Source: Megalobrama amblycephala (lineage: Eukaryota; Chordata; Actinopteri; Cypriniformes; Xenocyprididae). From it: a stretch of 64,000 nucleotides of DNA. Both the position numbers and the translations under genes were made by a program. The notes under the pieces were generated by a model. It was not told where the DNA came from, did no database searches, and saw nothing but the letters and a program-made list of their open reading frames with translations. Position 1 is the stretch's first letter; every line of letters begins with the position of its first letter. This document shows, in pieces, positions 47,227 to 59,275 of this stretch. The stretch covers positions 7,057,796-7,121,795 of the forward strand of contig NC_063061.1 of assembly GCF_018812025.1 (NCBI RefSeq), given 5' to 3'.

Positions 47227-48681
47227 TATTCTGCCCCTACTAGGATAATTTGTGACGTGCTCTAGCCTGACTAGCTTGGCAGATAGCTAACAGGTTCCTC
47301 CAAGAAAGACTCAGATGCCAGACTTCGTTTGAGTGTGATTTACTTGAAGGAAGCACTGTAAAACTGAACATATAAATAAAGAAAATGTCAAATAATGTGT
47401 CTTATGCATAATAATCCAATTGTTACATTCAGATTATAACATATTTAACATGTTCACTTCCATGCAGATGGTCTTACAAACCAGCTCTTCAATATTATCT
47501 TTTTGGAAACCCAATTTATACACATCTATCTTTAAATTGCATTTTATTCTATTAACAAAGAAAAATATGAACTAAAAATACTCACAGACATATATTTTCA
47601 AAGCCTTTGTAACAAAAAACCGCATGGCAGGGAAATACAGCTTCAGTTTCTTCTGATGCAACACTAACTACGGCAATTCTAGAAGGACACACTTATGAAG
47701 GGAGATAATCAAAATTCCCTTGCCTCTTCACTATATATCCATATATCCTTTTTTGAATGATTGACATGAGTGATTATAATAAGAGTGATAATCAATAATC
47801 AATATGTAACGTCTTTTATTATTAAACTGATTTGAGTTTTATATACATCCATAGAATGATTATGTGGTTGTTGAAATGTTCTTTTCAGAGGTTCTGCCGA
47901 TGTCTGTGTCTTTGTCTGTCCATTTGGAGACACTCTCACCATATGTCCAGCCATAGATCCATGTTTCTCTAGCACCCTGGACAGCTAGGTCACAAAGGTC
48001 ACCCTAGTAGCTGGACTACGTGACTTTTTCTCATTTTACAGTGTTATCCTGTCTCTATGTCCTTCTCTAAAGAATAAAGATGAATATTATACATAATTCT
48101 CTACAGAACTGGAACATGTTATCTTATGTTTTGAGAAACCTTCCTGTTTACAGTTGGAGCCTGGGCTGGTTTCAACCTTGGAGAAGATGTGAAGCTGTGT
48201 ATCTGTGTATGTGTGCTAATAATCTGTGCAGGTCTGGAGACGCCATCTCACGACCCTAAAGGGACATCCAGTCCCTAAATCTAGGGGTCCCTCGTCAGAT
48301 TCTTGATGCCTGGAGATACGCTTCTGACCATCTGTGGAAAACTTCTAATCTTGTCTATCTTCTCTTAACCAATCAGGATCCTTTTTACCTTAGTAATGAC
48401 GTAGTTAGTAGTCTCTGTTAGAGTATAATTGGTGTGAAAATGTGAATGTATGCAGAGCGGCCTACGAACTCCTTGTGAGACCTGAAGCTGACTTCTGCTG
48501 ATGAAACTGCAAACTATTATTCAGTAAAATTTCTTCGATTGATTGCATCTCTGACTCCTGGTCTTTTATTCAACATATCTGGTCAAGGGTCCTAAAACTG
48601 TTCGTTCCCCAACACTTAAGACATCAATTTCACTATGGCCACTGGGTGTCGCTATGGGACTGTTTTACTGATGTCAGCACA
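47227..48681 (-). repeat. BEL 5' LTR, split by a solo LTR
   Basis: LTR sequence runs 47227-47695 and resumes at 48619 (48615-48618 is the duplicated CTTA). On the minus strand the outer end is TGTGCTGACATCAG. It matches the other LTR closely, implying insertion long after most neighbouring repeats. Confidence 0.85.
47696..48614. mobile_element. Solo LTR, 919 bp, TSD CTTA
   Basis: Starts TGAAGGGAGATAATC, ends TTCGTTCCCCAACA, with CTTA at 47692-47695 and 48615-48618. AATAAA near 48073 and the TTTTATTCAAC region near the right end leave the orientation unsettled; plus is slightly favoured. A 4-bp TSD suggests an ERV-type LTR. Confidence 0.82.
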
Positions 48682-48686
48682 GTATG

Positions 48687-49254
48687 AGATTATATACACA
48701 GAAAAAAAGCACAATGACAAGGTTAAATATTGGAATAATTCATCATAAGGCTAGAAAAAATATTTTAAAATATTTTAAAAAACAAGAAAAAGAGGAAAAC
48801 AGGAGATTTAATCTACTTTTGCTTGTAGATGAAAATGTTTGCATATTAAATTAAAAAAATATATAAAATTAACTACATATTCAAGAAATCACAATTTTGG
48901 GTTTTCATAATAAAAAAAAAAATTATATTTAAGTATAAAACTGTGGGTCATATTAGTAAGGTTAAAAATATAAGAACTTAAATTAACCCCAAATGTTTTG
49001 GTTATACTACAATCACAAAATAAATGGGCAGCTTTCTTCAACAAGACAACAAATTGAGCCAGTTTAATCAATATCAAGATATTTACAGATTTACAGATCT
49101 TAAGTTGCTGCGCTTGTGATAACGTCGTAAGTCACGTGATAACGTCAAAATGGCGGATGATGTCCGGATAGCACTCATTCTCAATGAGATCAGTACATAC
49201 TCTTTTAGGCTTGTTAAGTAAGTACCTACTCATTGAGCAGGCGGTTTTGGACAC
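48687..49254. other. AT-rich interval
   Basis: No gene seen. 49100-49200 is less AT-rich and carries GATAACGTC twice. Confidence 0.4.
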
Positions 49255-49865
49255 AGCCACTCTCATAGACTCCTTTTGATGTTACATCAGCCAAATGGTA
49301 GTCTATATTTGCCCCACTGAACATATCTTTGGTCAAAGAGTCCTCAATCTTGAACTTTCCATACATTGTCCTCCAATACTTCTGATGTTACGTCATACAG
49401 ACATTAGTTCATATTTGACGTGCTGAACATATTTCTGGCCAAAGCGTGCATTACTCATTGACTCCCTCTGATGTTTCATCAGCCAGACAGCAGTCCAAGC
49501 TTGACATGCTGAACATTTTTCTGGTCCAGGATTCTCGATCTTGAACCTTCTGTATATTCTCATTGATTTCTTCTGGCCTTAGTTTAGCCAGAGACAAGTC
49601 CATATTTGACCCACTGAACAAATTTCTGGCTTATGAGTCCTTGATCATGAACTTTCTATACATACATACTCATAAACTCCCTTTGATGTTACATCAGCAA
49701 AATTGTGATTGTGAAAAAAGTGTCCTCGATCTTGAACTTTCTATGCATACTCATTGACTTCTTCTGATGTTACATCAGTCAGAGGATAGTCTATATTTGA
49801 CCTACAGAATATATTTTTGACAAAAGAGTGCTTGATATTGAACTTTCTATAAATACTCTTAGACT
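49255..49865 (+). repeat. Degenerate tandem array, about 105-bp unit (segment 1)
   Basis: The consensus block GATGTTACATCAGCCAGA...GTCCATATTTGAC...CTGAACATATTT...CTTGAACTTTCTATGCATAC repeats with starts at about 49278, 49384, 49470, 49574, 49685 and 49765. Spacings of 80-111 bp reflect many indels. It continues after two LINE insertions at 51437 and 55137. Confidence 0.85.
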
Positions 49866-51436
49866 CTTATACTCAGCTCTATATTTCTTCGCGCCCTGAC
49901 AAAACTTACCAATTCGCTAAATTAACAGAATGTATAGCTGATATAAAAAACTGGATGACCAGTAATTTCCTACTACTAAATTCAGAAAGAAAGAGATTCT
50001 AATTTTTGGACCGAAAACTTCTTCACGCAATAATCTAGAATACTGTCTAACACTTGATGGCTGCTCTGTTAAGTCTTCGTCATCAGCTAGGAACCTGGGT
50101 GTGCTCTTTGATACCAATCTTTCATTTGAAGGCCATGTTACTAGCATCTGTAAAACCGCATTCTTCCATCTTAAAAATATATCTAAACTACAACATATGC
50201 TCTCAATGAAAAATGCAGAACAGTTAGTTCATGCGTTCATGACCTCAAGGCTAGACTACTGTAACGCTTTACTAGGTGGTTGTTCATCCCGCTTGATAAA
50301 TAAACTACAGCTCGTACAAAATGCAGCAGCTAGAGTTCTTACTAGAACTAGGAAGTATGACCATATTAGCCCAGTTCTGTCATCACTGTATTGGCTTCCT
50401 GTTAAACATCGTATAGATTTTAAAATCTTGCTAATTACTTACAAAGCACTAAATGGTTTAGCTCCCCAGTACCTAAGTGAGCTTTAATGCATTATAGTCC
50501 TTCACGTTTATTGCGATCTCAGAATTCAGGCCAGCTGATAATACCTAGAATATCAAAATCAACCGCAGGGGGTAGATCCTTCTCCTATTTGGCACCTAAA
50601 CTCTGGAACAATCTTCCTAGCATTGTTCGGGATCCAGACACACTCTGTCAGTTTAAATCTAGACTAAAAACGCATCTCTTTAACCTGGCATACACATAAC
50701 AAATTATCAATTTATATTTTCAAATCCGTTAAAAGGATTATTAGGCTGCATAAATTAGGTGAGCCGGAACCGGGAACACTTCCTATAACACCAGATGTAC
50801 TCGTTACATCAGAAAAAGAATGGCATCTACGCTAATATTAGTCTTTCTGTTTATCCCGAGGTTTACCGTAGTCAACCGGATCTGGGCCGTATCCAGCTGA
50901 GACCAAGGACCGGCACCATGACCACAACGCAGCCCTGAAGTATCAGCAGAGATCGAGTCGTTTAGATCATCCATTGTGAAGACATCATCAACACGACAGC
51001 CAGAAGCACAGTTCCTCAACAAAACCGTCCATACCGGCTTGATGAATACGATCCTCAACTTGATGGAACTGAAATAAATACTTTGATTGTTGCGATCATA
51101 TCAGACTTATGATAGCAACCTGAATCGTAACAAAGCACTGTTCCCCGAGGGGAATTTGCCACTTGTTTGCCACCTGATGTCACCTGATGGAGTTTTGGTT
51201 CCTTGCCGCTGTCGCCTTTGGCTTGCTTAGTTGGGGAAACTTGACATTTGACTTGACATTTGATATTCAACAGTATTCTTGACATTTATTCAACAGTGCT
51301 TCTGATCTGCCTGCATTGACACTATTCTTTAAGAGCTGCTGTGCAGCCAAAATTTATGTACCAGTTATCAATGTAAAGCTGCTTTGACACAATCTGCATT
51401 GTAAAAAGCGCTATATAAATAAAGGTGACTTGACTT
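49866..51436 (+). mobile_element. L2-like LINE, 5'-truncated (copy 2)
   Basis: It matches the minus-strand copy at the window start, from the RT thumb region to the 3' tail (AAAGGTGACTTGACTTGACT). It lies within the tandem array, with a likely short TSD GACT at 49862-49865 and 51437-51440. The polymerase palm is absent. Confidence 0.85.
49871..50699 (+). pseudogene. LINE ORF2 carboxy-terminal pseudogene
   Basis: It encodes the part after YADD, including SLDGCS-like and [10 protein letters not shown] sequence and [12 protein letters not shown]. Compared with copy 1 there is a frameshift near 49985 and a one-base loss near 50485 that stops the frame early and moves the last 70 codons to another frame (50487-50699). 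Confidence 0.82.
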
Positions 51437-51714
51437 GACTCCCTTTGATGTTACATCAGCCAGAAGACAGTCTATATTTGACCTACTGAACATACTTCTG
51501 ACAAAAGTGTCCTCGATTTTGAACTTTCTTTGCATACTCATTGACTTGTCCTGATGTTATATCAGCCAGAATGTAGTCCATTTTTTACCTACTGAACATA
51601 TTGTGGCCAAAGAGTTCTTGATCTTGAACTTTCTATGCACACTCCTTCTGATGTTACATCATGCAGACAGTAGCCCATATATGACCTAATGAACATATTT
51701 CTAGCTCATTAGTC
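51437..51714 (+). repeat. Tandem array, segment 2
   Basis: Units with GATGTTACATCAGCC starts at about 51447, 51552 and 51650 continue the same array in the same orientation. Confidence 0.82.
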
Positions 51715-51991
51715 AATTCAATTCAATTCAAAATTGCTTTATTGGCATGACTGTAAATCATACAATATTGCCAAATGATACATAAAACAGAAGAAAATAT
51801 TATCAAATATTATAATGGTATCAAATATTATAACATAACTTAAACTTAAATTAACAGTGTAACAAATTAGAACATGTCTGAACATTTGATACCACAGTGG
51901 TTAAACAAATATATATACACACACGTACAGAGGGTCACTGTGGTAGATGGTAGGGAAACACACTGAGGTCAGACACACACATTACATACAT

Positions 51992-52425
51992 TCACCTGCT
52001 GTCTCTCAGGCTGTGGCACATCCACACGTATCTCGCAGCCAGTGCTGCTGTCGGTCCCTCTCCTAATATTAACTTTATTTGTTCTACTTCAGTCATGGCT
52101 GTAAAGTTCTTTATTGAGTTACTGAATTTATTTAAGTAGAGATCTCTAATAGGAGTGTATTTTTGACAGCGAAGTAGGAAGTGCATCTCTGTCTCGATCT
52201 CTCCTGTCCTGCAGTGAACACACACCCTTTGCTCTCTGGGTAACCAGCTCTTTCTGTGTCTGCTGGTCTCGATGGCTAGACTGTGCTCACTGAGCCTGCA
52301 GGATCCGTCTCTGCTTTGTGTCTTTGGAATTTTGGAGATATTTTTCTAATTCATAATTTGATTTAAGAGTTCGATAGAATTGTAATTTACTTTCTGTTTT
52401 AGTTTCCTCATCCCAATGTTCCAGA
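51992..52425 (-). pseudogene. LINE ORF2 carboxy end with CCHC motif
   Basis: The minus frame includes SKIPKTQSRDGSCRL and then the putative zinc motif C-x2-C-x9-H-x4-C in CVHCRTGEIETEMHFLLRC, typical of the ORF2 tail in several LINE clades. It ends SLRDSR before a stop at 51992. A frameshift separates the two parts near 52230. Confidence 0.7.
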
Positions 52426-52430
52426 CAGTG

Positions 52431-52784
52431 TTAATTTTTGGTATCCATTTTTGATTTAGTCTTAGTCTTTATCTTAAGATGAAAATGCTCCTTAGTCTTA
52501 GTCACATTTTAGTCATTTTAGTCTTTCATATTTTAGCCTAGTTTTAGTCGACGAAAAGTCATCACATTTTTGTCAAGTCTTAGTCATTACTTTTAGTCAA
52601 ACTACAATTACCAACATTAATTTTGATAGCTATTTTATATGTAGTCTTTAGACAAAATAGTCATTATAATTTTTCTCTTTAGACCAATTCATTTAAGCTT
52701 ATGAAAAATTTGAATCAAGGTAACAAACTGTATTGACATTACACTCTTAGCAGTAGCACTTGTGCAATTGTACATATCCTCTTT
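52431..52784. repeat. Dispersed DNA-element fragment rich in TTAGTC
   Basis: The stretch from about 52433 (CAGTGTTAATTTTTGG) contains many TTTTAGTC/CTTAGTC motifs. It looks like the left half of a hAT-like element whose right half is missing. Confidence 0.45.
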
Positions 52785-52951
52785 CAGTGGTTCTCAAACT
52801 AGTGTCGTACCCCCTGAGGGATTTATCATTCTTCTGTGTACCGGTACCCTCTCTTTTCCACTTAGACTGCAGTTACACATTTCCATTAAGGGACAATATT
52901 TGCTTTCTTAAATCGATTTTTCCAGTGCATTTTTTACCTTATACCTTTGTA

Positions 52952-54117
52952 GGTAACACTTTACTTGAAGGGGTGTGCATAAGACTGACATGACACCTTC
53001 ATAATCATGACATGACACATGTCATGAATATGAATGAGGTTTTATGAATGTTTATGACAACTGTCATTAAGTGTCATTCGCTCAATTATGTTATTTTTAA
53101 TGCAAAGATGACATTGTTTGAGATGTCCGAGTTATGACAACTTGACATAAACCAACACATCATAACCTGTCAGTGTCTTTGTCATGACAACTTGACATCA
53201 TTTAGCTTTATAAGTTAACATTGCATTAAACTGTCATGTGGTTGGTTTTGACATTGGCTGTCATGAGGCCATTATAATAGTGTCATAAATATGTATCTTG
53301 AGCTCAAGTACAGTGGTACAAATTGAACTTGTCATTAAAATGTCATTAAGTGACAATACTCTGACAAATAATTTTATAACAGCGTCATGACTATTTTTCA
53401 TTTCATGTTTTTTTTTGTTTTTGTTTTTGTTTTTTTTAGTTTCCTCCAACAGAAGGTCAGATAATAGACAATTTCAAATTTCGTAAAAAAGATGACACTG
53501 TTATAAAATAATGGTAACACTTTATTTTAGGGTCTTTTAACTAGTTGCTTATTACTATTAGCATTCATATGGCTAAAATATTGGCTATTTATTAGTACTT
53601 AAAAGCACATATTAATGCCTTATTCTGCATGATCTTATTCTACATTCTTAATCCTACCCAATACCTAAACCTAACAATTAACTATAATAAGCAGTAAATT
53701 AAGAGTTTATTGAGGGAAAAGTCATAGTTAATCGTTAATATATGTGTTCCCTATACTGAAGTGTTACCAAAATAATGTAATGTAATGTTAACCCATAAAG
53801 CTAAGTAGTTTTTTAAGTTTGATAATTAATCTGCTATGTCATGTTTATGACAGGTTATGATGTTTTGCTAATGTCAAGTTGTCATGACAAAGACACTGAC
53901 AGGTTATGATGTGTTGGTTTATGTCAAGTTGTCGTAACAAAGACATCTCAAACAATGTCATCTTTGCATTAAAAATGACATAATTGAGCGAATGACATTT
54001 AATGACAGTTGTCATAAACATGCATAAAACCTCCTTCATATTCATGACACGTGTAATGTCAAGATTATGAAGGTGTCATGTCAGTCTTATGCACACCCCT
54101 TCAAGTAAAGTGTTACC
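52952..54117. mobile_element. Foldback MITE with 8-bp TSD CCTTTGTA
   Basis: The arms start GGTAACACTTTACTTGAAGG and end CCTTCAAGTAAAGTGTTACC. They stay complementary inward for several hundred bases (for example CATGACAAAGACACTGACAG near 53885 against its complement near 53170). Perfect repeats CCTTTGTA flank it at 52944-52951 and 54118-54125. Confidence 0.9.
53513..53768. mobile_element. Small MITE with 8-bp TSD AAAATAAT
   Basis: 256 bp from GGTAACACTTTATTTTAG to CTATACTGAAGTGTTACC, flanked by perfect AAAATAAT at 53505-53512 and 53769-53776. It shares the GGTAACACTTTA end with the element that contains it, so both probably used the same kind of transposase. Confidence 0.9.
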
Positions 54118-55136
54118 CCTTTGTAAAATAAATAATGGCTTAAATTTTTTTTTTTTTTAAATTCAATAAATACAATAATGATAAAAACGAAGTGATACTT
54201 TTAAATATTACATTAAGACCACCAGTAGGTGGTGGTAAGTCACTGTTTTTATGAGTGAATCATCGAAGCGTTCATTCTTTCAGTATCAAAGCTAGCGGCT
54301 GTATTTATGAATAGATCATTGAATCATTGATGATTCGTTCAAAGCCACAGATTCGTTCACGAAACACAACTTGTGTGCTGCAGTTCTGCTGTGGCTTGCA
54401 AAATAGAACAAAAATACTGTTTAAAATGTACATTACATAATATTACTCTTTTGTTTATTTAACTGTATGAAATCAATATTCGGGAAATGATATATTATAT
54501 TATATTCAGGCAATATTATGGCTGGTATAATATGATCAACATTAAAAACAGTAACTCGCAGAAGGGTATGTTTTTGTATCCAAGAGAGTTTAATCTTAAA
54601 TCTAGGCCTACATGCATTCTGTGTCTATATTTGTTCTTCATGCTAGTAAGTGCTAAATCTCCACTTTCACAAAGGTAACGTTATATGTCGAGAACAGCAC
54701 TAATGTAGCGCGATGTTGGCTTGTCTGGGTGCAGTCAGTTTTGACCACGAAAGATGAGGTAATCTGATTGAATATCATGTATATACGTAATTTTACCTGC
54801 TAGAAATACATGTTATTCATGTTATTTTAAGTGCGTAGGATAAAATGAACGGCACTTTTCACGTCAGTTTGAGAACCACTGCTGGAGAACCACCTTTTTT
54901 GCATATTAATAATCAATGGGAATCGGCCTAATTCTGCCCTACATGCATTATTGGGTGTTCTTCTTTGTAGTTTGAGAATCATTTTACAGAATTCTGTGTG
55001 TAGGGCTTCTGTTGGATGTCTGTCCCATTTAGTGTAGCTCTGATCACTGAGTGGACCCCAAACCTCACTTCCATACAGTGCAATAGGCTTAATTACATTA
55101 TCAAAGATTTTACACCAGATTGGAATTGTAGAATTA

Positions 55137-55600
55137 TAGTCCTTGACCATAAACTTTCTATACATACTCATAGCCTCCCTTTGGTATTACATCAGCCAAA
55201 TTGTAGTTTATATTTTACCTACTGAACATATTTGTGACAAAAGTGTCCTTGATCTGGAACTTTCTATGCATACCTCTTGATTCCTTCTGACGTTACATCA
55301 CCCAGATACCTCAATAAAGTCTATTTGACCTGCTGAACATATTTGTGGCCGAAGTGTCCTCGATCTTGAACTTTCTATGCATACTCCTTCTTGATGTTAC
55401 ATCAGCCAGACAGTAGTCCATATTTGACCTATCAAAGTATATCTGTATATCTGGCCAAAGAGTCCTTGATCTTGAACTTTCTAGACATATTCATTGACTC
55501 CTTCTGATGTTACATCGGCCAGACTTTATGGACATATTTGACCTGCTGAACATCTTTGTGGCCAATGATGATCCTTTTGATGTTATGTCAGCCAGACAGT
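55137..55600 (+). repeat. Tandem array, segment 3
   Basis: Further units with block starts at about 55182, 55289, 55392, 55505 and 55579, in the same orientation as segments 1 and 2. Confidence 0.82.
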
Positions 55601-56095
55601 AGTCCACCTTCAATATAGGTCAAATATAGACCAATGTGTCATTGATGAAACATCAAAAGGAGTTAATGAGTATGTACAAAATGTTCCAGATTGAGGACTC
55701 TTTGGCCTAAAATATGTTCAGTAGGTGAAATATGGACTAATGTATGGCTGATGAAACCAATAGGAATCAATGAGTATGAATGAAATGTTCAAGACTGAGG
55801 ACTCCTTGGCTTATAATATGTTGAATAGGTCAAAGTTCAACAACTCTTTTGCCAGAAATATGTTTAGTGAGTGAAATATGGACTACTCTATGGCTGATGA
55901 AAAAATGGACTACTGCAAGGTTGAAGAAACATCAAAATGAGTCAAAAAGTATGTATGGAAAGTTAAAGTTGGAAGACTTTTTGTCCAGAAATATGTTCAG
56001 CAGGTCAAATATGGACTACTGTATGGTTGATGAATCATAGCAGTCAATGAGTATGAATGAAATGTTCAAGATATAAGACTCTCTGGCCTAACATA
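55601..56095 (-). repeat. Tandem array, inverted segment
   Basis: From about 55600 the unit appears reverse-complemented: blocks such as TATGTTCAGTAGGTGAAATA and GATGAAACATCAAAAGGAGT recur about every 90-110 bp to about 56095. The array therefore switches orientation. Confidence 0.78.
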
Positions 56096-56129
56096 AGCTA
56101 TCCAATATTTCACTACATTGTATAAAAGA

Positions 56130-56721
56130 ACAAATTACGATGTACACTGGCGAGAGAACACATTGCATGCATTAACTAACTTAATCCATTGTGCAGTGAA
56201 GAGATCACATTTAACATATTTGTTGTTGTATTGCATTGTATACACGATCTAACTTAATTCGTTATACAGTGAATAGCAACAATTATAATGGTCTATAACG
56301 TTAGTTTGCATACAAGAACTAAACATATTTTGTTGTGCATTGAAGAGATACAATGTTTGTGGTATTGCATTGCATTGCAAACAAGAGCTAACTTATTCTG
56401 TTGTGCACTGTTACATGGCACTTCACACAAGACCTAACTTTTTGCATTGAAGAATAACATATAAGCTATGCACTGTTTCTTTGCATTGTACACAAGAACT
56501 AACTAATCCATTGTGAAAATATCTCACGAAAGTGCTTTCGCAATGCATTGCATACAAGAACTAACTTAATTTGTTGTGCGTGACAGACATAACACATAAC
56601 ATATGTGCTGTTGCATAGCAATGTATATAAGAACTAAGTCATTCTGCAATAAAGAGATAACATAACATATGTGTTGATGCAATGCATGCACAATGTAACA
56701 ATGCATTGTGTATTAAAGACA
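56130..56721 (+). repeat. Second degenerate tandem array, about 65-bp unit
   Basis: The block GCATTGTATACAAGAACTAAC followed by TTGTGCA..GAAGAGATAACA recurs at about 56232, 56305, 56369, 56420, 56483, 56545 and 56614. Spacing is 50-73 bp. One more unit lies at 59896-59960, after the 3.2-kb insert. Confidence 0.75.
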
Positions 56722-57998
56722 CCCTAGTGAAAAAAAAGTATATTTTATTGTATTTTAAATATATTCCCTTTTTCTATAGTACACTGCAAATATACTAACA
56801 AAAAATGTACTATCATTAAATATATAAAAAGTATATTAGTATCATATTCTCACAATGCAACTTTTAACACACTTTAAAATAATTGTACTTTAGTATATTT
56901 TCTAAAAAATATATTTTAGAAATATATACTTGAAGTGTAAGTTCAGTTTATTTTTTAAAAGTGTGTGTATTTGCACTTTATAAAAATATATTTGAGGTAT
57001 ATTTTAACAGTGTGCTGAAAATGATCATTGTAACAATGCACTGAAAGTATATTTAAAAAATACATTACAATTTCCAAATATGTGTAAATGTTTATTAAGT
57101 TTACACTGGCAGAATCATTTTACAATCGTACACACAAATCTATATTAAACAACACACCAGCAGCTCAAGTAATGCGAAAAAATATGTCGAGTGGTTAAAC
57201 TTATCGGAATTCAAATGTCTCTTCAACTTGGTCTATGACCAATCAGATTTTGTTGCTCACTGCCTTCAGCCAATCAGAGCTGCTGACGTCACGGTCGTCG
57301 CCTGAATCCCCTCGCTCAGTCACTGAAGTATAATGTCGCAATGTATAATTTATTTAATAAAACACTGAAACAGTGTTGCCAAGTCCGCTTCTTATAAGCG
57401 ACTTTGGGCTTGTTTTTCTGTAAAGTCGCTTACAAATATCGGTAGTCGCGGGTCGCGTTTTTTTGGGCTTGTTTCTAAAGTGTAGTTGTTTATTTGGGCT
57501 TGATCCCCCAGCTCCATAATAAGTTGTCAAGCAGATATTTTCTATATGTTATTTAAATGTAGGAGTTTGTCTAGCCGGTTCTCTCTGTCCCTCCCCTTTC
57601 CCCATACACACAGGAGACAGCAGAGTTTTTTCTCGTGATCACGACATAAAAATTCTTTTTACAATGATTGATTCTGAAACACACTGTACCCGGATTCTAC
57701 TGTTGCTATAGTAACGAACACAACTTTGACGCGCATCTGATCGGCGGATAAAACATGCGCTCATATATCTTGCCAGCTAAATGTTTACTTCACTTAATAA
57801 TAAAGTTTACAATAAATAAATACATATAGGCTAATCAATCATTGTTCAATAAATGTACGCTTAACATATTGTTTGTGTAATTAACATAATATTCAACAGA
57901 GCATCTCAAGCGCAGGCAGCTGCCTTCAGAACGATGCCAGATTATTCTATAATTCTAAAGACTTTTAGATTAAACCAACTTTATTTTCCGTACTCATT

Positions 57999-58001
<3 letters not shown>

Positions 58002-58071
<70 letters not shown>
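58002..58071. repeat. (AT)n microsatellite
   Basis: About 70 bp of uninterrupted AT dinucleotides inside the 3.2-kb element. Confidence 0.95.
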
Positions 58072-58073
<2 letters not shown>

Positions 58074-59197
58074 CATAATGTGTTTGTTATTTTTATCATG
58101 TGCGTTAAACTGTCTTCCTCCTATCTTCCATTAAAAAGAGGTGCAATACTCCAGATTTCCAAAAAACAAAACAAAAAAACTTTAATCCAGTTGATATAGG
58201 CAAAAACAATCTTGGGATGCTGTTTGAGAAGCGTGTTTTTTATGTGTGTTGTTTCCTACAAATGTAGAAAATACAATAGGTTACACACTATCACTGAATT
58301 AAATGACATAGGCTATAAATCATATTTCTTATATACATTGAGTGACATTTTTAGGTAAACGAACACTGAAACTGCGATGATTAAAATAGCGTCTTAAAGA
58401 TACACAATAAGGTTCAAACAGAATACGGTGACATCAAAATTGTAAAATAAGTTTTAATAAACAACGGGGGGAGGTGAGTTGTAGTCTACCAGTTAACAAA
58501 CTTTATTTTATTTTCTTTAACAAACGGAGAGCGATATTTCGGCTTGATATCTCCTTTTTGAGTTTTTGTGTGGTGGTTTATGGCGCATGTTTGTATGCAG
58601 CACCAAAACATTCATATGATTGGTCAAATCGGCCCGTATTCTGTACGATATCAATTCATAAAGTGTTTTATGCTTGACTATGTACCGAAAACAATATCGA
58701 CATGCCATTCTGATACAGTTCCCTGCTACTAATCCTCATTTACTGTTCAAAAATAGTATTGGTTCAATGTAGGATTTAGACAGACTATTGTAAACGTGAA
58801 TAAAGAGTTGAACATGCTGTCTTATATCTTTGGTATATTCTGTCAACAGATGCTGTTCTTCACGAGTCTCTGCGATCATCATTGTGCCATCAGACACAAT
58901 GAGAAGCTCATCAGAAAATGGAATATAATGTGTAATTTGTATTTGTGTATAGAGGGTCACCATGGTCCAATATTTTTTTTTCTTTCATGAAAAACATGGT
59001 AAGTTTTGCTAAATCTAAGTTTAAATAAAAACTATTGGATTTGTCAATGAAATATGTCTCTTCATTAGTGATGTTGTTACATTTTATTTATTTTAATGGC
59101 CTTGAAAACAAATGCATTCAACTTTGGGAAAATGTGTTAAACTGTATTTAAATAGTAGCACAACTGTATTGTGTGAGATTATGTAATTCAAAGTACA

Positions 59198-59275
59198 GTA
59201 GTCAACATTTGAAGTGGATCAAAAAAGTTAGAACAACTTTGATTAAAGGTTTTGATCCGCTTCAAATGTTGACTA
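59198..59275. repeat. Short inverted repeat (hairpin)
   Basis: GTCAACATTTGAAGTGGATC and GATCCGCTTCAAATGTTGAC pair with one mismatch around a loop of about 30 bp. It could be a tiny MITE. Confidence 0.8.

Larger units (their letters stand above)
40720..48681 (-). mobile_element. BEL/Pao LTR retrotransposon with nested insertions
   Basis: Two near-identical LTRs (40720-41248 and 47227-48681, the latter interrupted) flank gag and pol remnants on the minus strand. The whole is bounded by the direct repeat GTATG (40715-40719 and 48682-48686), a normal BEL TSD size. Order on the minus strand: 5' LTR, gag, RT, RNase H/linker, integrase, 3' LTR. Later insertions are a solo LTR (47696-48614), a 9-bp-TSD DNA element (43944-45361) and a MITE fragment (about 42567-42863). 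Stops, frameshifts and an internal deletion make it inactive. Confidence 0.88.
52785..54881. mobile_element. hAT-like element containing nested MITEs
   Basis: The ends CAGTGGTTCTCAAACTAG and CAGTTTGAGAACCACTG are inverted, as in many hAT elements. The adjacent 8-mers do not match, so the outer TSD is lost or the two ends come from neighbouring copies. The stretch at 54210-54370 (AGTAGGTGGTGGTAAGTCAC and GTTCA-rich motifs) recurs at about 62335-62520. Confidence 0.6.
51715..55136 (-). mobile_element. Second LINE family, split by nested DNA elements
   Basis: The plus-strand start AATTCAATTCAATTCAAAAT followed by TGCTTTATTGGCATGAC is the reverse of a LINE 3' end with an AATAAA and a (TTGAA)n tail. 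Minus coding remnants lie at both sides of a large insert: 54885-55136 (IALYGSEVWGPL, CRAELGRFPL) and 51992-52425 (CVHCRTGEIETEMHFLLRC). TAGTC occurs at 51710-51714 and 55137-55141 as the TSD inside the tandem array. The clade is uncertain (I/Tx1-like). Confidence 0.78.

Noticed and set aside
52777..54889. 8-bp TSD for the outer hAT-like element
   Set aside because: Flanking 8-mers TCCTCTTT and CTGGAGAA do not match, so only the inverted ends are used as support.
57934..58134. Frame encoding an alternating Ile-Tyr peptide
   Set aside because: It is the translation of the (AT)n microsatellite.
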